From positions 1 through 61,199 of the forward strand of contig DLLE01000028.1 of assembly GCA_002477955.1 (NCBI GenBank): a stretch of 61,199 nt of DNA, written 5' to 3'. Under the pieces are notes generated by a model. That model was not told where the DNA came from, did no database searches, and saw only the letters and a program-made list of their open reading frames with translations. Below, piece after piece: positions 46,957 to 55,864 of this stretch. Made by a program: the position numbers and the translations under genes. Each line of letters opens with the position of its first letter. The stretch's first letter is position 1. This stretch comes from Treponema sp. UBA7570 (GTDB lineage Bacteria > Spirochaetota > Spirochaetia > Treponematales > Treponemataceae).

Positions 46957-49452
46957 CTACACTTCCGGATTAAAGCTTACCGTTCTTAAGACGTCGCCAA
47001 ATACTCCGGCCGCAGTAACGTCTGCTCCTGCTCCGTAACCGCGGATTGTCAAAGGAATTGGCGTATATCTTGCTGTTTCAAATACAAAGGCATTTTCACC
47101 GCCTTTTACCGCAAATAAAGGATTTTCTGGTCCTACTTCCAGCATTCCGACAGAAACCTTGCCGTTTTTTATCGATGCGCCCATTCGCAAAACTCTATTC
47201 TGCTTTTTAAGAGAAGCCATTTTTTCATCAAAATAAGAATCAACTTCCGGCAAACGAGCCATAAACTCGTCTACAGTTCCTTCTATGCTGAAATTTTCAG
47301 GAAAAATCGAATTCATTTTTATGTCAGAAAGTTCAATTTCCATTCCGGCTTCGCGCGCAATAATCAGAGCCTTGCGTGCAACATCAGTTCCTTTAAGGTC
47401 GTCGCGAGGATCAGGTTCCGTAAAGCGCATTTCTTTTGCTTCTTTTACCGCTTCGCTAAATTTTTTTCCTTCGTCGAGTTTTCCAAAAATATACGAAAGA
47501 GAACCTGACATAATTCCGTTAAAACCTGCAAGGCTGTCTCCAGATTTAAACAAGTTCTGCAAAGTATCAATAATCGGAAGTCCTGCTCCAACATTTGTTT
47601 CGTACAAAAAGCGCACATGATTTTTGTTCGCAGTTTCACGCAATTCACGATAATACTGCATAGACATTGAATTTGCACGTTTGTTAGGAGTTGCGACATT
47701 CATGCCAGAATTCAAAACATCAAGATAGCGTTCTGGAAGATCGTAGCTTGCCGTACAGTCAACAAAAATAGGATTTAGAGGCTTGTTTTCCTTTACAAAT
47801 TTTAAAACTTCATCAAGATTCGTCTTTTTTCCAGAAACAGAAACTGCATTTCTCCAGTCAGACAAATCAAGTCCATTTCCGTCAAGAAGCATTCCTCGCA
47901 TTGTCGCAATACAGCAAACTTTTATGTCGATATTCTGTTCTTTCAAAATCTTCTGCTGTTTATAAATCTGATCAAGCAAGGCTCCGCCAATTGTTCCTGC
48001 GCCAAAAGCAAAAACTTCAATCGGCTGAGTTGTATTAAAGAAGAATCTGTGTGTTGTCTTTACGGCAATGTCGCCATATTCACCGGCAATTACTGTCGAA
48101 ATTGAGCGTTCGCTTGAACCTTGTGCAATCGCAAGAATATTTATGCTTCGGCTCGAAAGCGCATTGAAGAATTTTCCTGCAACACCACGATTTTGTTTCA
48201 TACCATCGCCGACAATCGACACAATTGCACAGTCTTCGATTACACTTATCGGATTTATAAGGCCGTCACGGATTTCAAATGCAAATTCAGACTCAAGAGC
48301 ATCTTTTACTTCTACGCTCTGGCTTTGGCGTACACAGAATGAAATTGTATATTCTGAAGAAGATTGAGTAATCAAAAGCATGCTGATTCCTGCACGGCTT
48401 ACTGCGGCAAAAATTCGGCTTGCAATGCCAGTTTTACCTTTCATTCCTCCACCGCTTACTGAAACGAGGGCTGTTTTTTTCAGACAAGAAATTCCGCAGA
48501 CAGGCCCAACTTTTTTTTCAGATTCAAAAGGGCCGCGGCCAATTCTAGTTCCGCGCGCCTTGGGATTGTGAGAATTTAAGCTCCATGCTTCGATTCCGCG
48601 GGCAACAAGAGGGGCGAGAGTTTTTGGATGAAGGACTTTTGAACCAAAGAACGAAAGTTCCATCGCCTCTTCGTAAGTCATATCGTCAACAAGAATTGCA
48701 TCGCTTACGACACGAGGATCGGCAGTATAGATTCCATCAACATCTGTCCAAAATTCAACTTTTTTAGAAGCAAGGCAGGCGCCTATTATTGCGGCAGAAA
48801 AATCCGAGCCATTGCGCCCCAAAAGTCCCATTTTCGGCTCATCATCGGCATGCGCAGACCAACCGCATACAAATCCTGGAAAAAGAAGAATCTGCGCCTG
48901 AGAACATTCAGCTCCATCGCGGTAAGGTCCAAGAGCTTCCGAAGTTCTTGCATAATCAGGATCGCTTTCAATCTGGTTTCCAGTTGTAAAGATGAATTTT
49001 CGGCTGTCCAAAACAAGAACATTCTGTTTTTTTGCAATAAGAATTGCATTTATAATCGGAACACAGCACAGTTCGCCCATCCCCATTATGCGGCAGTAAA
49101 TTGATTCCGGACATTCGCCAAAAGCCGCAACGCCAGAAAGCAATTTTTCAAGTTCAATAAAGTTAGGTTCGATTTTTGCCATTGTAGAATCAGAGTCAAA
49201 ACCTGCTACAGAAGCATGAAGCTGGGCGCAAATATCTCCATGAGTCCTTTTTATGCCGTCTATGAAATTTGCAGGAAGCGAACCAGAAACACAGCCGTCA
49301 ATAGCGGCCTGAAGAGCATTAGAAACTCCGGCAACGGCAGAAACAATTACGCTGATCCTGTCAGTTTTTGCCCTGCCAAGCATAATTTCCACAGAATCAA
49401 GCATTCTGCGGGCGGATCCCATCGAAGTACCACCAAATTTCAAAGTAAGCAT
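46957..49452 (-). CDS. thrA: Bifunctional aspartokinase/homoserine dehydrogenase
   Basis: This 831-residue fusion protein carries aspartokinase (about 1-290: 'LKFGGTSMGSARRMLD', 'GRNGSDFSAAIIGACL', 'VDGIYTADPRVV'), then two ACT domains (about 310-460), then homoserine dehydrogenase ('FAFGAGTIGGALLDQIYKQ', 'NKRANSMSMQYYREL', 'NVGAGLPIIDTLQNL' and 'TEPDPRDDLKGTDVARKALIIAREAG'). It catalyses the first and third steps of threonine and methionine synthesis. Start 49452 is chosen for GAGG 6 bases upstream; a TTG frame to 49482 sits on the -10 region. Confidence 0.96.
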   Translation of the reverse strand: MLTLKFGGTSMGSARRMLDSVEIMLGRAKTDRISVIVSAVAGVSNALQAAIDGCVSGSLPANFIDGIKRTHGDICAQLHASVAGFDSDSTMAKIEPNFIELEKLLSGVAAFGECPESIYCRIMGMGELCCVPIINAILIAKKQNVLVLDSRKFIFTTGNQIESDPDYARTSEALGPYRDGAECSQAQILLFPGFVCGWSAHADDEPKMGLLGRNGSDFSAAIIGACLASKKVEFWTDVDGIYTADPRVVSDAILVDDMTYEEAMELSFFGSKVLHPKTLAPLVARGIEAWSLNSHNPKARGTRIGRGPFESEKKVGPVCGISCLKKTALVSVSGGGMKGKTGIASRIFAAVSRAGISMLLITQSSSEYTISFCVRQSQSVEVKDALESEFAFEIRDGLINPISVIEDCAIVSIVGDGMKQNRGVAGKFFNALSSRSINILAIAQGSSERSISTVIAGEYGDIAVKTTHRFFFNTTQPIEVFAFGAGTIGGALLDQIYKQQKILKEQNIDIKVCCIATMRGMLLDGNGLDLSDWRNAVSVSGKKTNLDEVLKFVKENKPLNPIFVDCTASYDLPERYLDVLNSGMNVATPNKRANSMSMQYYRELRETANKNHVRFLYETNVGAGLPIIDTLQNLFKSGDSLAGFNGIMSGSLSYIFGKLDEGKKFSEAVKEAKEMRFTEPDPRDDLKGTDVARKALIIAREAGMEIELSDIKMNSIFPENFSIEGTVDEFMARLPEVDSYFDEKMASLKKQNRVLRMGASIKNGKVSVGMLEVGPENPLFAVKGGENAFVFETARYTPIPLTIRGYGAGADVTAAGVFGDVLRTVSFNPEV

Positions 49453-49614
49453 ACAAACCTCACAACTTTTTAGAAGTTTCAATTATAATGAATAAAAACT
49501 CTTGTTACAATCAGAAAAGATTCTGCATTTTTCTATTAAAATCGATTATATTATTCAATTTTTCAAGAATCACTTTACACAAAAAACTCGAACAAACACG
49601 AAAAAACCGTTTTG

Positions 49615-49643
49615 TTGAAAAAGTGAAATTTTAGTGCTAAAAT
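49615..49643 (+). promoter_or_regulatory. Promoter of the nucleotidyltransferase-manA pair
   Basis: TTGAAA, a 17-base spacer and TAAAAT. The predicted leader is about 50 bases and ends with a GGGAG ribosome site before the ATG at 49700. Confidence 0.7.
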
Positions 49644-49699
49644 GAATTTCGAACGCACAAAAAGATGTTCTAAAATAACATTCATTACGGGAGATTATT

Positions 49700-50629
49700 A
49701 TGAAACCTACTTTACTCGTACTTGCGGCAGGAATGGGAAGCCGTTACGGCGGAATCAAACAGATTGATACAGTTGGAAAAAACGGAGAGTGTCTTCTTGA
49801 CTACGCTGCATATGACGCTAAAAAATGCGGTTTTGAAAAAATCGTTTACATAATCAGAAAGGACATTGAAAAGGATTTCCGTGAACGTCTTTTTGACAGA
49901 ATTGCAAAAAATATCGATGCCGAATATGTTTTTCAGTCGCCAGAAGCGCTTTTGACTGCCGACGAATACGCACTTTCTCAGACAGCCGGCCGCAAAAAGC
50001 CATGGGGAACTCTTCACGCTGTCCTCTGCGCAAAAAAAGCGCTCAACACTCCTTATGCAGTAATCAATGCAGATGACTACTACGGACGCTCAGCATTTGA
50101 AACACTCGGAAAATACCTTTCTTCTATCGACAATAGCTGCACAGAACACGCAATGGTCGGCTACATTCTCGGAAAAACAATGAGCAGAAACGGTTCTGTA
50201 AGCCGTGGAGTCTGCCGGACAAAAGACGGCTACCTTGAATCAATCACCGAAAACACAAAAATTTACTATACTGGCGAAAATTTCAGCGGAAACGAAATTG
50301 AATCAGATTTGAACGGCACAATCTACAAACTGACCGGAAACGAAACTGTCAGCATGAATCTCTTCGGCTTTACACCTGCCGCTTTCGATGAATTTGAAAA
50401 ATACTGGGACGGATTCAAAAAAACAAACCTCGAAGAACAAAAAGCAGAAGCGCTTCTTCCAGTTGCCGCAAGTCAAATTATCAAAGACAATAAAGGCAAG
50501 ATAAAAGTATTCACTTCCGAAGAAAGCTGGTTTGGCATGACTTACGCAGAAGACAAACAGGTTGTAAAAGACGCAATCGCCGAAAAAATTGCATCTGGCT
50601 ACTATCCTGAAAAACTTTGGGACAAATAA
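49700..50629 (+). CDS. Sugar-phosphate nucleotidyltransferase-like protein
   Basis: This 309-residue protein has a nucleotidyltransferase fold: 'LLVLAAGMGSRYGGIKQID' (pyrophosphorylase loop) and 'YAVINADDYYGRSAFETLGKYL' (metal-binding Asp region). The C-terminal half ('MNLFGFTPAAFDEFEKYW', 'WFGMTYAEDKQVVKDAI') matches none of the classical GlmU, RmlA or ManC groups that I recognise. The next gene, manA, follows with no gap, so a role in activating a mannose- or fructose-derived sugar is plausible but unproved. Confidence 0.8.
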   Translation: MKPTLLVLAAGMGSRYGGIKQIDTVGKNGECLLDYAAYDAKKCGFEKIVYIIRKDIEKDFRERLFDRIAKNIDAEYVFQSPEALLTADEYALSQTAGRKKPWGTLHAVLCAKKALNTPYAVINADDYYGRSAFETLGKYLSSIDNSCTEHAMVGYILGKTMSRNGSVSRGVCRTKDGYLESITENTKIYYTGENFSGNEIESDLNGTIYKLTGNETVSMNLFGFTPAAFDEFEKYWDGFKKTNLEEQKAEALLPVAASQIIKDNKGKIKVFTSEESWFGMTYAEDKQVVKDAIAEKIASGYYPEKLWDK

Positions 50630-51478
50630 TTGAAACTTTTAACACCAATTCGCTCAGAAAAAGTATGGGGATACGAAGACTGGATTGCTTCAACCCACAA
50701 AGACGGTCCCCAAAAAGATTTTATTGAACTCGTAAAAGATTATCCTCTTCTTGTAAAGATCATTCAGGCAAATGACACTCTTTCTGTCCAGGTTCATCCG
50801 GACGATAAAACAGCCGTTGAACTTGAAGGTGAAGGCTCCCGCGGAAAAACTGAATGCTGGTACATTCTTGACTGCAAAAAAGGCGCAAAACTGATTGCCG
50901 GCTTAAAAGACGGCTGCACAAAAGAACAGATTTCTGCCGCAATAAAAAACGGAACGGTTTCTGGACTTATGAACAGCGTTGAAGTAAAAAAAGGCGACTT
51001 CATCTTTATTCCAGCAGGAACTGTGCACGCAATAGGCGGAGGAATTCGTCTTATGGAAGTCCAGCAGAGTTGCAACATTACATACAGGCTCTACGACTGG
51101 GAACGTCCGCGCGAACTGCATATCGAAAAAGGCGTAAAATCAATAAAACTCGAAGCAGACACAAAAAACTGCTTTTCAGACGGAAAACCATTCAGTTTGT
51201 CGCCAATTGCGCCTCTTGCACAAAATTTTGAGTGTCCGTATTTTTCGCTTATCAAAAAAAATTTTTCTGGCGGATATTCATTTCTTGCTTCCAAAAACGA
51301 AGGCTATGAACTTTTATTCGTTGTAAACGCAGAAAAACTAAAAGCAACAAGAACAGATTCCGACGGACAAAAAGTTCTTTTTGAAACCTTGCAAGCAGAA
51401 CAGATTTTTGCAGTTTCTCCGGGAGAAAAAGTCACTCTCGAAGGCAAGGCAAAAATAATAAGAATTAAAGCAAAATAA
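50630..51478 (+). CDS. manA: Mannose-6-phosphate isomerase, class I
   Basis: This 282-residue cupin enzyme interconverts mannose-6-phosphate and fructose-6-phosphate. Zinc-binding motifs are visible: 'SVQVHPDDKTA' (QxH), 'GKTECWYIL' (Glu) and 'IPAGTVHAIGGGIRLMEVQQSCNITYRLYDW' (His). It starts with a TTG directly after the TAA of the previous gene, so translation is probably coupled. Confidence 0.94.
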   Translation: MKLLTPIRSEKVWGYEDWIASTHKDGPQKDFIELVKDYPLLVKIIQANDTLSVQVHPDDKTAVELEGEGSRGKTECWYILDCKKGAKLIAGLKDGCTKEQISAAIKNGTVSGLMNSVEVKKGDFIFIPAGTVHAIGGGIRLMEVQQSCNITYRLYDWERPRELHIEKGVKSIKLEADTKNCFSDGKPFSLSPIAPLAQNFECPYFSLIKKNFSGGYSFLASKNEGYELLFVVNAEKLKATRTDSDGQKVLFETLQAEQIFAVSPGEKVTLEGKAKIIRIKAK

Positions 51479-51534
51479 AAAAAGCACCATAGAACTTTTT
51501 CAAGAACACTACGTCAAAAACTCCATGGCACTTT
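51474..51534. terminator. Terminator between manA and deoD
   Basis: On the minus strand AAAGTGCCATGGA pairs with TTCTATGGTGCTTT (several G-U pairs), followed by T7. It closes the deoD transcript and may also close manA. Confidence 0.6.
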
Positions 51535-51551
51535 CTATTTTCAGTTTTTTT

Positions 51552-52256
51552 TCAGACCGAAATTATCGTTTCAAGGGCAATTCTCATCATATTTGTAAAA
51601 GCCGTCTGTCTCTCTTCGGCAGTAGTTTCTCCGCCTTTGAGAATATGGTCGCTAACGGTCATAATTGCCATTGCACGGCGGTTATATTGCGCGGCAAGAG
51701 TAAAAAGTTCTGCGCTTTCCATTTCGATTCCTTTAACGCCGTATTCTTTCCACTTCTTCCAGTTTGAATTGATGTCATAAAAAAAATCTGAAGAAGCAAC
51801 AGAACCAATCGTATAGCGGATTCCCATTTTTTGAGCAACAGAATCGGCAGTTTTTACCATATAAAAATCGGCAGTTGGAGCAAAATGGAGAGCGCCAAAT
51901 CTTTGGTTTAAAAGACAGGAATCTGAACACGCTGAATTTACAAGAACTGTATCTCGCAGCTCAAGCTCTTCAGAAATTGCTCCGCAGGTTCCAACGCGAA
52001 TCGCTTTTTGAACGCCATAATCCTTAAAAAGTTCAGTAGCATAAATTGAAAGCGAAGGCTGTCCCATTCCAGTTCCCTGAACGCTTACAGGAACACCCTT
52101 GTAAGTTCCCGTATAACCGTACATTCCGCGCACTTCGTTATACAATTTTGGATTTTCCAAAAAATTCTCTGCGATAAATTTGGCACGAAGAGGATCTCCA
52201 GGCAAAAGAATATTTTCTGCAATTGCTCCAGCAGGAGCGTTAATATGTGTGCTCAT
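51552..52256 (-). CDS. deoD: Purine-nucleoside phosphorylase, DeoD type
   Basis: This 234-residue enzyme splits purine nucleosides with phosphate for salvage. Motifs are 'LLPGDPLRAKFIAENFL', 'VQGTGMGQPSLSIYATEL', 'RVGTCGA', 'KGIEMESAELFTLA' and 'VSDHI'. Start 52256 is preceded by GGGAG; a longer frame into the upstream CHR gene is rejected. It lies downstream of two CHR-transporter genes on the same strand and may be co-transcribed. Confidence 0.95.
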   Translation of the reverse strand: MSTHINAPAGAIAENILLPGDPLRAKFIAENFLENPKLYNEVRGMYGYTGTYKGVPVSVQGTGMGQPSLSIYATELFKDYGVQKAIRVGTCGAISEELELRDTVLVNSACSDSCLLNQRFGALHFAPTADFYMVKTADSVAQKMGIRYTIGSVASSDFFYDINSNWKKWKEYGVKGIEMESAELFTLAAQYNRRAMAIMTVSDHILKGGETTAEERQTAFTNMMRIALETIISV

Positions 52257-52308
52257 TTTTTCTCCCATTAAAACAGCGATTATAACTTTTTTAATTTTAC
52301 TTTCGTTT

Positions 52309-52929
52309 TTAACAGAATACAACTCCAAAAATCGCGCCTGCTAAAACTATAAAAACAGGATGAAGTTTTGTCGTAAACAAAACGACAAGGCAAAGAACAT
52401 AAAAAGCCGCATTAACCGCACTGATTATAATTCCGCTCTGCCAAGTTGAAATATCCGACGCTACAAAACCCGAAGTAACAGTGATAAGGGCAAGAATAAG
52501 AATTTTTGCCGCCGCAACCGCAATTACGCCAGAAACAGCAGGACGCAATGTGGAAAAAGCAGCCTGAACACCTTTTTTTTCGGAGAATTTGCCAAAATAG
52601 CGGGCAATAAGCATTATTACGATTAAAGAAGGCAATACCTGTCCAAATGTCGTAATAATTCCGCCGAAAACACCGTAAAGTTCCGTGCCAACATAAGTCG
52701 CAAGATTAATTCCAATCGGACCAGGAGTAGATTCAGAAATTGCGACCATATTGAAAAATTTTTCAGCCGAAAGAAGCTTTAAATTATCAACCGCAATTTG
52801 CTGAATAATTGTAATTCCAACCTGACCTCCGCCAATTGTTATAAGTCCTATATAAAAAAACACTGCAACAAGACAAAAAAGTCCTACTGATGTTTGATTT
52901 TGAATCTGTGTCATAATAAATTCTGTCAT
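52309..52929 (-). CDS. CHR (chromate transporter) family protein, second half
   Basis: This is a 206-residue single-domain CHR protein: 'FFYIGLITIGGGQVGITIIQQIAV', 'FFNMVAISESTPGPIGINLATYVG' and further helices. It pairs with the preceding gene; together they equal one long ChrA. GGAG precedes the ATG by 7 bases. Chromate is unlikely to be the natural substrate in an anaerobic host-associated cell; other oxyanions or organic anions are possible. Confidence 0.88.
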   Translation of the reverse strand: MTEFIMTQIQNQTSVGLFCLVAVFFYIGLITIGGGQVGITIIQQIAVDNLKLLSAEKFFNMVAISESTPGPIGINLATYVGTELYGVFGGIITTFGQVLPSLIVIMLIARYFGKFSEKKGVQAAFSTLRPAVSGVIAVAAAKILILALITVTSGFVASDISTWQSGIIISAVNAAFYVLCLVVLFTTKLHPVFIVLAGAIFGVVFC

Positions 52930-52955
52930 ATTTTTCTCCAGCTAATTCTCTAAAT

Positions 52956-53564
52956 TTATTTTTTTACCTGTTTGTTTCCGTCGGAAGCGGAATTTTCTTT
53001 TTTTGAAACTTTCTTAAAATCACCGCGAAAAACTGCAATCAAAATTCCAAGAATGCAGCTTCCAAGAATAATCCAAATTGTTCCAACGTTAAAAACAAAA
53101 ATCAAAAGGAACGAAATCACAAGAAGAATAAAACCAAAAATGTTTTTTACAGACTTTTTTGAAAATTTGTAAACTGCGCTGGTCAAAATTGCAGCAACAG
53201 CAACGTTAATTCCACGCAGCGCTTTTTGAACCCAAGCAAGTTCTGCAAAATTATTTATAAAAAGCGCAATAATCGTAATTATTATAAGCGAAGGGAAAAC
53301 CATTCCAAAAGTCGAAACACATCCGCCAATTACGCCAAGTTTCTTGTAGCCTGTAAAAGTAGCAACATTTACAGCAATAATTCCTGGAGTTGACTGGCCA
53401 ATTGCAAACCAGTCAAGAAGCTCCTCGGAAGTAGTCCAGCCGCGTTTTTCAACAAGCTCAAGCTCAAGAATTGGAAGCATTGCAATTCCGCCTCCAAAAG
53501 TGCATAAACCGACCTTGAACATTACGCTAAAAAGTTCCCACAAAATTTTTAATTTTTCTTTCAT
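52956..53564 (-). CDS. CHR (chromate transporter) family protein, first half
   Basis: This is a 202-residue single-domain CHR protein: 'FKVGLCTFGGGIAMLPILELELVEKRGW', 'DWFAIGQSTPGIIAVNVATFTGYKKLG' and four further helices, ending in a Lys-rich tail. AGGTGG lies 5 bases before the ATG at 53564, which is preferred to an in-frame GTG at 53573. It lies 26 bases upstream of its partner. Confidence 0.88.
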   Translation of the reverse strand: MKEKLKILWELFSVMFKVGLCTFGGGIAMLPILELELVEKRGWTTSEELLDWFAIGQSTPGIIAVNVATFTGYKKLGVIGGCVSTFGMVFPSLIIITIIALFINNFAELAWVQKALRGINVAVAAILTSAVYKFSKKSVKNIFGFILLVISFLLIFVFNVGTIWIILGSCILGILIAVFRGDFKKVSKKENSASDGNKQVKK

Positions 53565-53661
53565 ATTGTCCACCTGTTTTTTTATCCGCTCAACAAAAAG
53601 TTTGACGAAAAGATTTTTTACATTGATAATGATTATACAAATAATTGGAGGATTATAAAAT

Positions 53662-53889
53662 ATGGCAAAAAAATCTCGAAAAACAAAGGATTACTTCGGA
53701 CTTCCATGGCTTGTAAGTGTGCTTCTTGCCCTCTTTCTTGGCCCGCTAATGGGAATTTTTACACGGCTTTCCGAAAAAAAGATTGTAGCGGCAATTCTAC
53801 GCATATTTTTCGGCTGGAATATCGTCTGGCTAATTGACTTTATTCTCGTTCTCTTTGGAAAACCTATTCTTCGGCTAGTAAACTTTTAA
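53662..53889 (+). CDS. Small two-helix membrane protein
   Basis: This is a 75-residue protein with basic N-terminus (MAKKSRKTKD) and two hydrophobic helices, 'WLVSVLLALFLGPLMGIF' and 'ILRIFFGWNIVWLIDFILVLF'. It has a strong GGAGG ribosome site 10 bases before the ATG and its own terminator, so it is a real small gene. Family is unknown to me. Confidence 0.75.
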   Translation: MAKKSRKTKDYFGLPWLVSVLLALFLGPLMGIFTRLSEKKIVAAILRIFFGWNIVWLIDFILVLFGKPILRLVNF

Positions 53890-53913
53890 TTTTCACTTAA
53901 ACACCTAACAAAA

Positions 53914-53947
53914 AAATACGGACAGCAGACGCTGTCCGTATTTTTTT
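53914..53947. terminator. Bidirectional terminator
   Basis: AATACGGACAGC-agac-GCTGTCCGTATT with flanking A and T runs separates the small membrane gene from malQ. Confidence 0.9.
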
Positions 53948-53982
53948 CAACTTCGTGTATCTACATACTACACTTATGAATT

Positions 53983-55548
53983 CTATCTGTTATATAAGCA
54001 GTTCAATTCTTTTAGCCACTCGCACTTTTTGCTGGCAATTTCTCCGTAAAGCATATCATATCTCATTCTCCATGACCAATTTGCACAGGCTTTTCCCGGC
54101 GTATTCATTCTGCAATCAGAACCAAAGCCGTACAAATCCTGCATTGGAACAAGAGCAAAAGAAGCTGTGCTCGAAAAACAAAGACTAACAAGTTTTCGGC
54201 ACAAACTTCCGTCAGAACGCATTGCACATGCCTCAGAAAAACCTACCTTCCGTCCTTCCAAATACGACGCAACAAGGCACAAATTCTCTTCATAAAGCGA
54301 ATTCAGCATTCCCTGGGTTGTGTCGTTGTCGTGGGTTCCAGTATAAGCAACGCAATTTGCATTAAAAAAATTATGAGGCAAAAAAGCATTTACAAGAGAG
54401 CCTTTTTTTTCTTCCGCACAATCAAAACCAAACTGAATTATTTTCATTCCGGGAAGTCCGCATTTATCGCGCAACCGGCGCACACTGTCCGTAATTTCAC
54501 CCAGATCTTCGGCGATTAAAGGCAATTCTCCGAGCTCATTTTTTATCGCCTTAAAAAGAGCGATTCCGGGTCCTTTGAGCCATTTGCCCTTTTCGGCAGT
54601 CTTAGAACCAAATTTTACAGCCCAATAAGAATCGAAACCGCGAAAATGGTCAATCCGCACATAGTCAACAAGCTTTAAAATATTTTTTATGCGCAAAATC
54701 CACCATTCAAAACCGTCTTCCGAAATTTTTTTCCAGTCATAAAGAGGATTTCCCCAAAGCTGACCTGTCGGACTAAAATAATCCGGCGGAACTCCAGCAA
54801 CAACGCTCGATTCCCCGTTCTCCTTTAATTGAAAATATTTTTGGTTTGCCCAAACATCTGCGCTGTCAGCACTTACAAAAATCGGAATATCCCCGATAAT
54901 TTCAACATTTTTTGACTTTGCATATTCATGAAGAGCATTCCATTGCGTAAATGCAAAAAATTGAATCAATTTTGTCGTTAAAATTTCATCTTCGTGACTT
55001 TTCTTCCATAAGCTGACCGCATTTTTCCGGCAAAGCCGCAATTCTTCAGGCCAGGCTTTATTCCACATTCCTTCGTCATCGTAATGCGATTTTATGCTCA
55101 TAAAACAAGCAAAATCATCAAGCCAAAAATCGTTTTCTTTGCAAAAAATTCCAAATTCAGTCTTCAGTCCTTTTAAGCCGCCGTCCAAAAGTTTTAGCGC
55201 AATTTTCTTTAAAACGCCAGTTTTCCACCAGACAACGCTTCCAAAGTCAACATTTCCGTCAGTTTTTATGTAATCTGGCGGAACAATTTCATCTTTTTGA
55301 GCCCATCCACGCTCAAGCAAATCCTCAAAATCAATCAAAAGCGGATTTAACGCAAAAGCCGAAAATGGCTGGTAAGGCGAGTCTCCGTAACCAGTCGGTC
55401 CCAAAGGCAAAACTTGCCACAATTTAGTGCCAGAAGCCGAAAGCCAGTCGACAAAATCAAAAGCCGGACGGCCAATAGTCCCGATTCCAGCAGAAGCCGG
55501 CAAAGACGTAGGATGAAGCAATATTCCAGATTTTCTTTTTAAATTCAT
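53983..55548 (-). CDS. malQ: 4-alpha-glucanotransferase (amylomaltase)
   Basis: This is a 521-residue GH77 enzyme that transfers glucan segments between maltodextrins in glycogen or maltose metabolism. Motifs are 'GILLHPTSLPASAGIGTIG', 'GYGDSPYQPFSAFALNPLLI', 'DYVRIDHFRGFDSYWAV' with the nucleophile Asp, 'LIAEDLGEIT' with the acid Glu, and 'YTGTHDNDTTQG'. TAGAAT ends 7 bases before the ATG. Confidence 0.96.
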   Translation of the reverse strand: MNLKRKSGILLHPTSLPASAGIGTIGRPAFDFVDWLSASGTKLWQVLPLGPTGYGDSPYQPFSAFALNPLLIDFEDLLERGWAQKDEIVPPDYIKTDGNVDFGSVVWWKTGVLKKIALKLLDGGLKGLKTEFGIFCKENDFWLDDFACFMSIKSHYDDEGMWNKAWPEELRLCRKNAVSLWKKSHEDEILTTKLIQFFAFTQWNALHEYAKSKNVEIIGDIPIFVSADSADVWANQKYFQLKENGESSVVAGVPPDYFSPTGQLWGNPLYDWKKISEDGFEWWILRIKNILKLVDYVRIDHFRGFDSYWAVKFGSKTAEKGKWLKGPGIALFKAIKNELGELPLIAEDLGEITDSVRRLRDKCGLPGMKIIQFGFDCAEEKKGSLVNAFLPHNFFNANCVAYTGTHDNDTTQGMLNSLYEENLCLVASYLEGRKVGFSEACAMRSDGSLCRKLVSLCFSSTASFALVPMQDLYGFGSDCRMNTPGKACANWSWRMRYDMLYGEIASKKCEWLKELNCLYNR

Positions 55549-55555
55549 AAATCCA

Positions 55556-55561
55556 ATTCTA
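55556..55561 (-). promoter_or_regulatory. -10 hexamer of malQ, leaderless spacing
   Basis: On the minus strand TAGAAT (5 of 6) ends 7 bases before the malQ ATG; GGA is the only ribosome-like triplet between. Confidence 0.45.
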
Positions 55562-55614
55562 GCACATTAAAATTCAAAAAAAATTAAAAATCCGTTTTTT
55601 TTCTTTTTTTTCGG

Positions 55615-55840
55615 GCGGCTTTTTAGGACAAGCCTAAAAACCGTGCTTTCCACTGTTCCGCTTTCGCTCCAAACCGGCAAAGCCGGTTCGCCTGCGGCGC
55701 AGTTCCAATCACTGCCGTGCGCATATTGCGCACACTAAAATAAACGAGTTTTGCGCAAGCAAAAGTCGCGGCATAACTTTTGTTATGCCAAATCACTGCC
55801 GTGCGCATATTAAGTTCGCAATAGTATTCTCTAAAACACA
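55615..55840. repeat. GC-rich palindromic island, 82/84-bp family
   Basis: AATCACTGCCGTGCGCATATT occurs at 55707 and again at 55791, an 84-bp period. Between them are GTGCGC-atatt-GCGCAC, AAACGAGTTTTGCGC-AAGCAAAA and GGCATAAC-tttt-GTTATGCC. AACCGGC-aaa-GCCGGTT and the GCTTTCGCTCC word of family 2 (reverse strand) also occur. It fills the 316-base divergent gap between malQ and sufC. Confidence 0.7.
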
Positions 55841-55849
55841 TATTTTCTA

Positions 55850-55855
55850 TATAAT
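55850..55855 (+). promoter_or_regulatory. -10 hexamer of sufC, leaderless spacing
   Basis: A perfect TATAAT ends 9 bases before the ATG with no Shine-Dalgarno sequence between. Confidence 0.55.
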
Positions 55856-55864
55856 TTGCAAATT

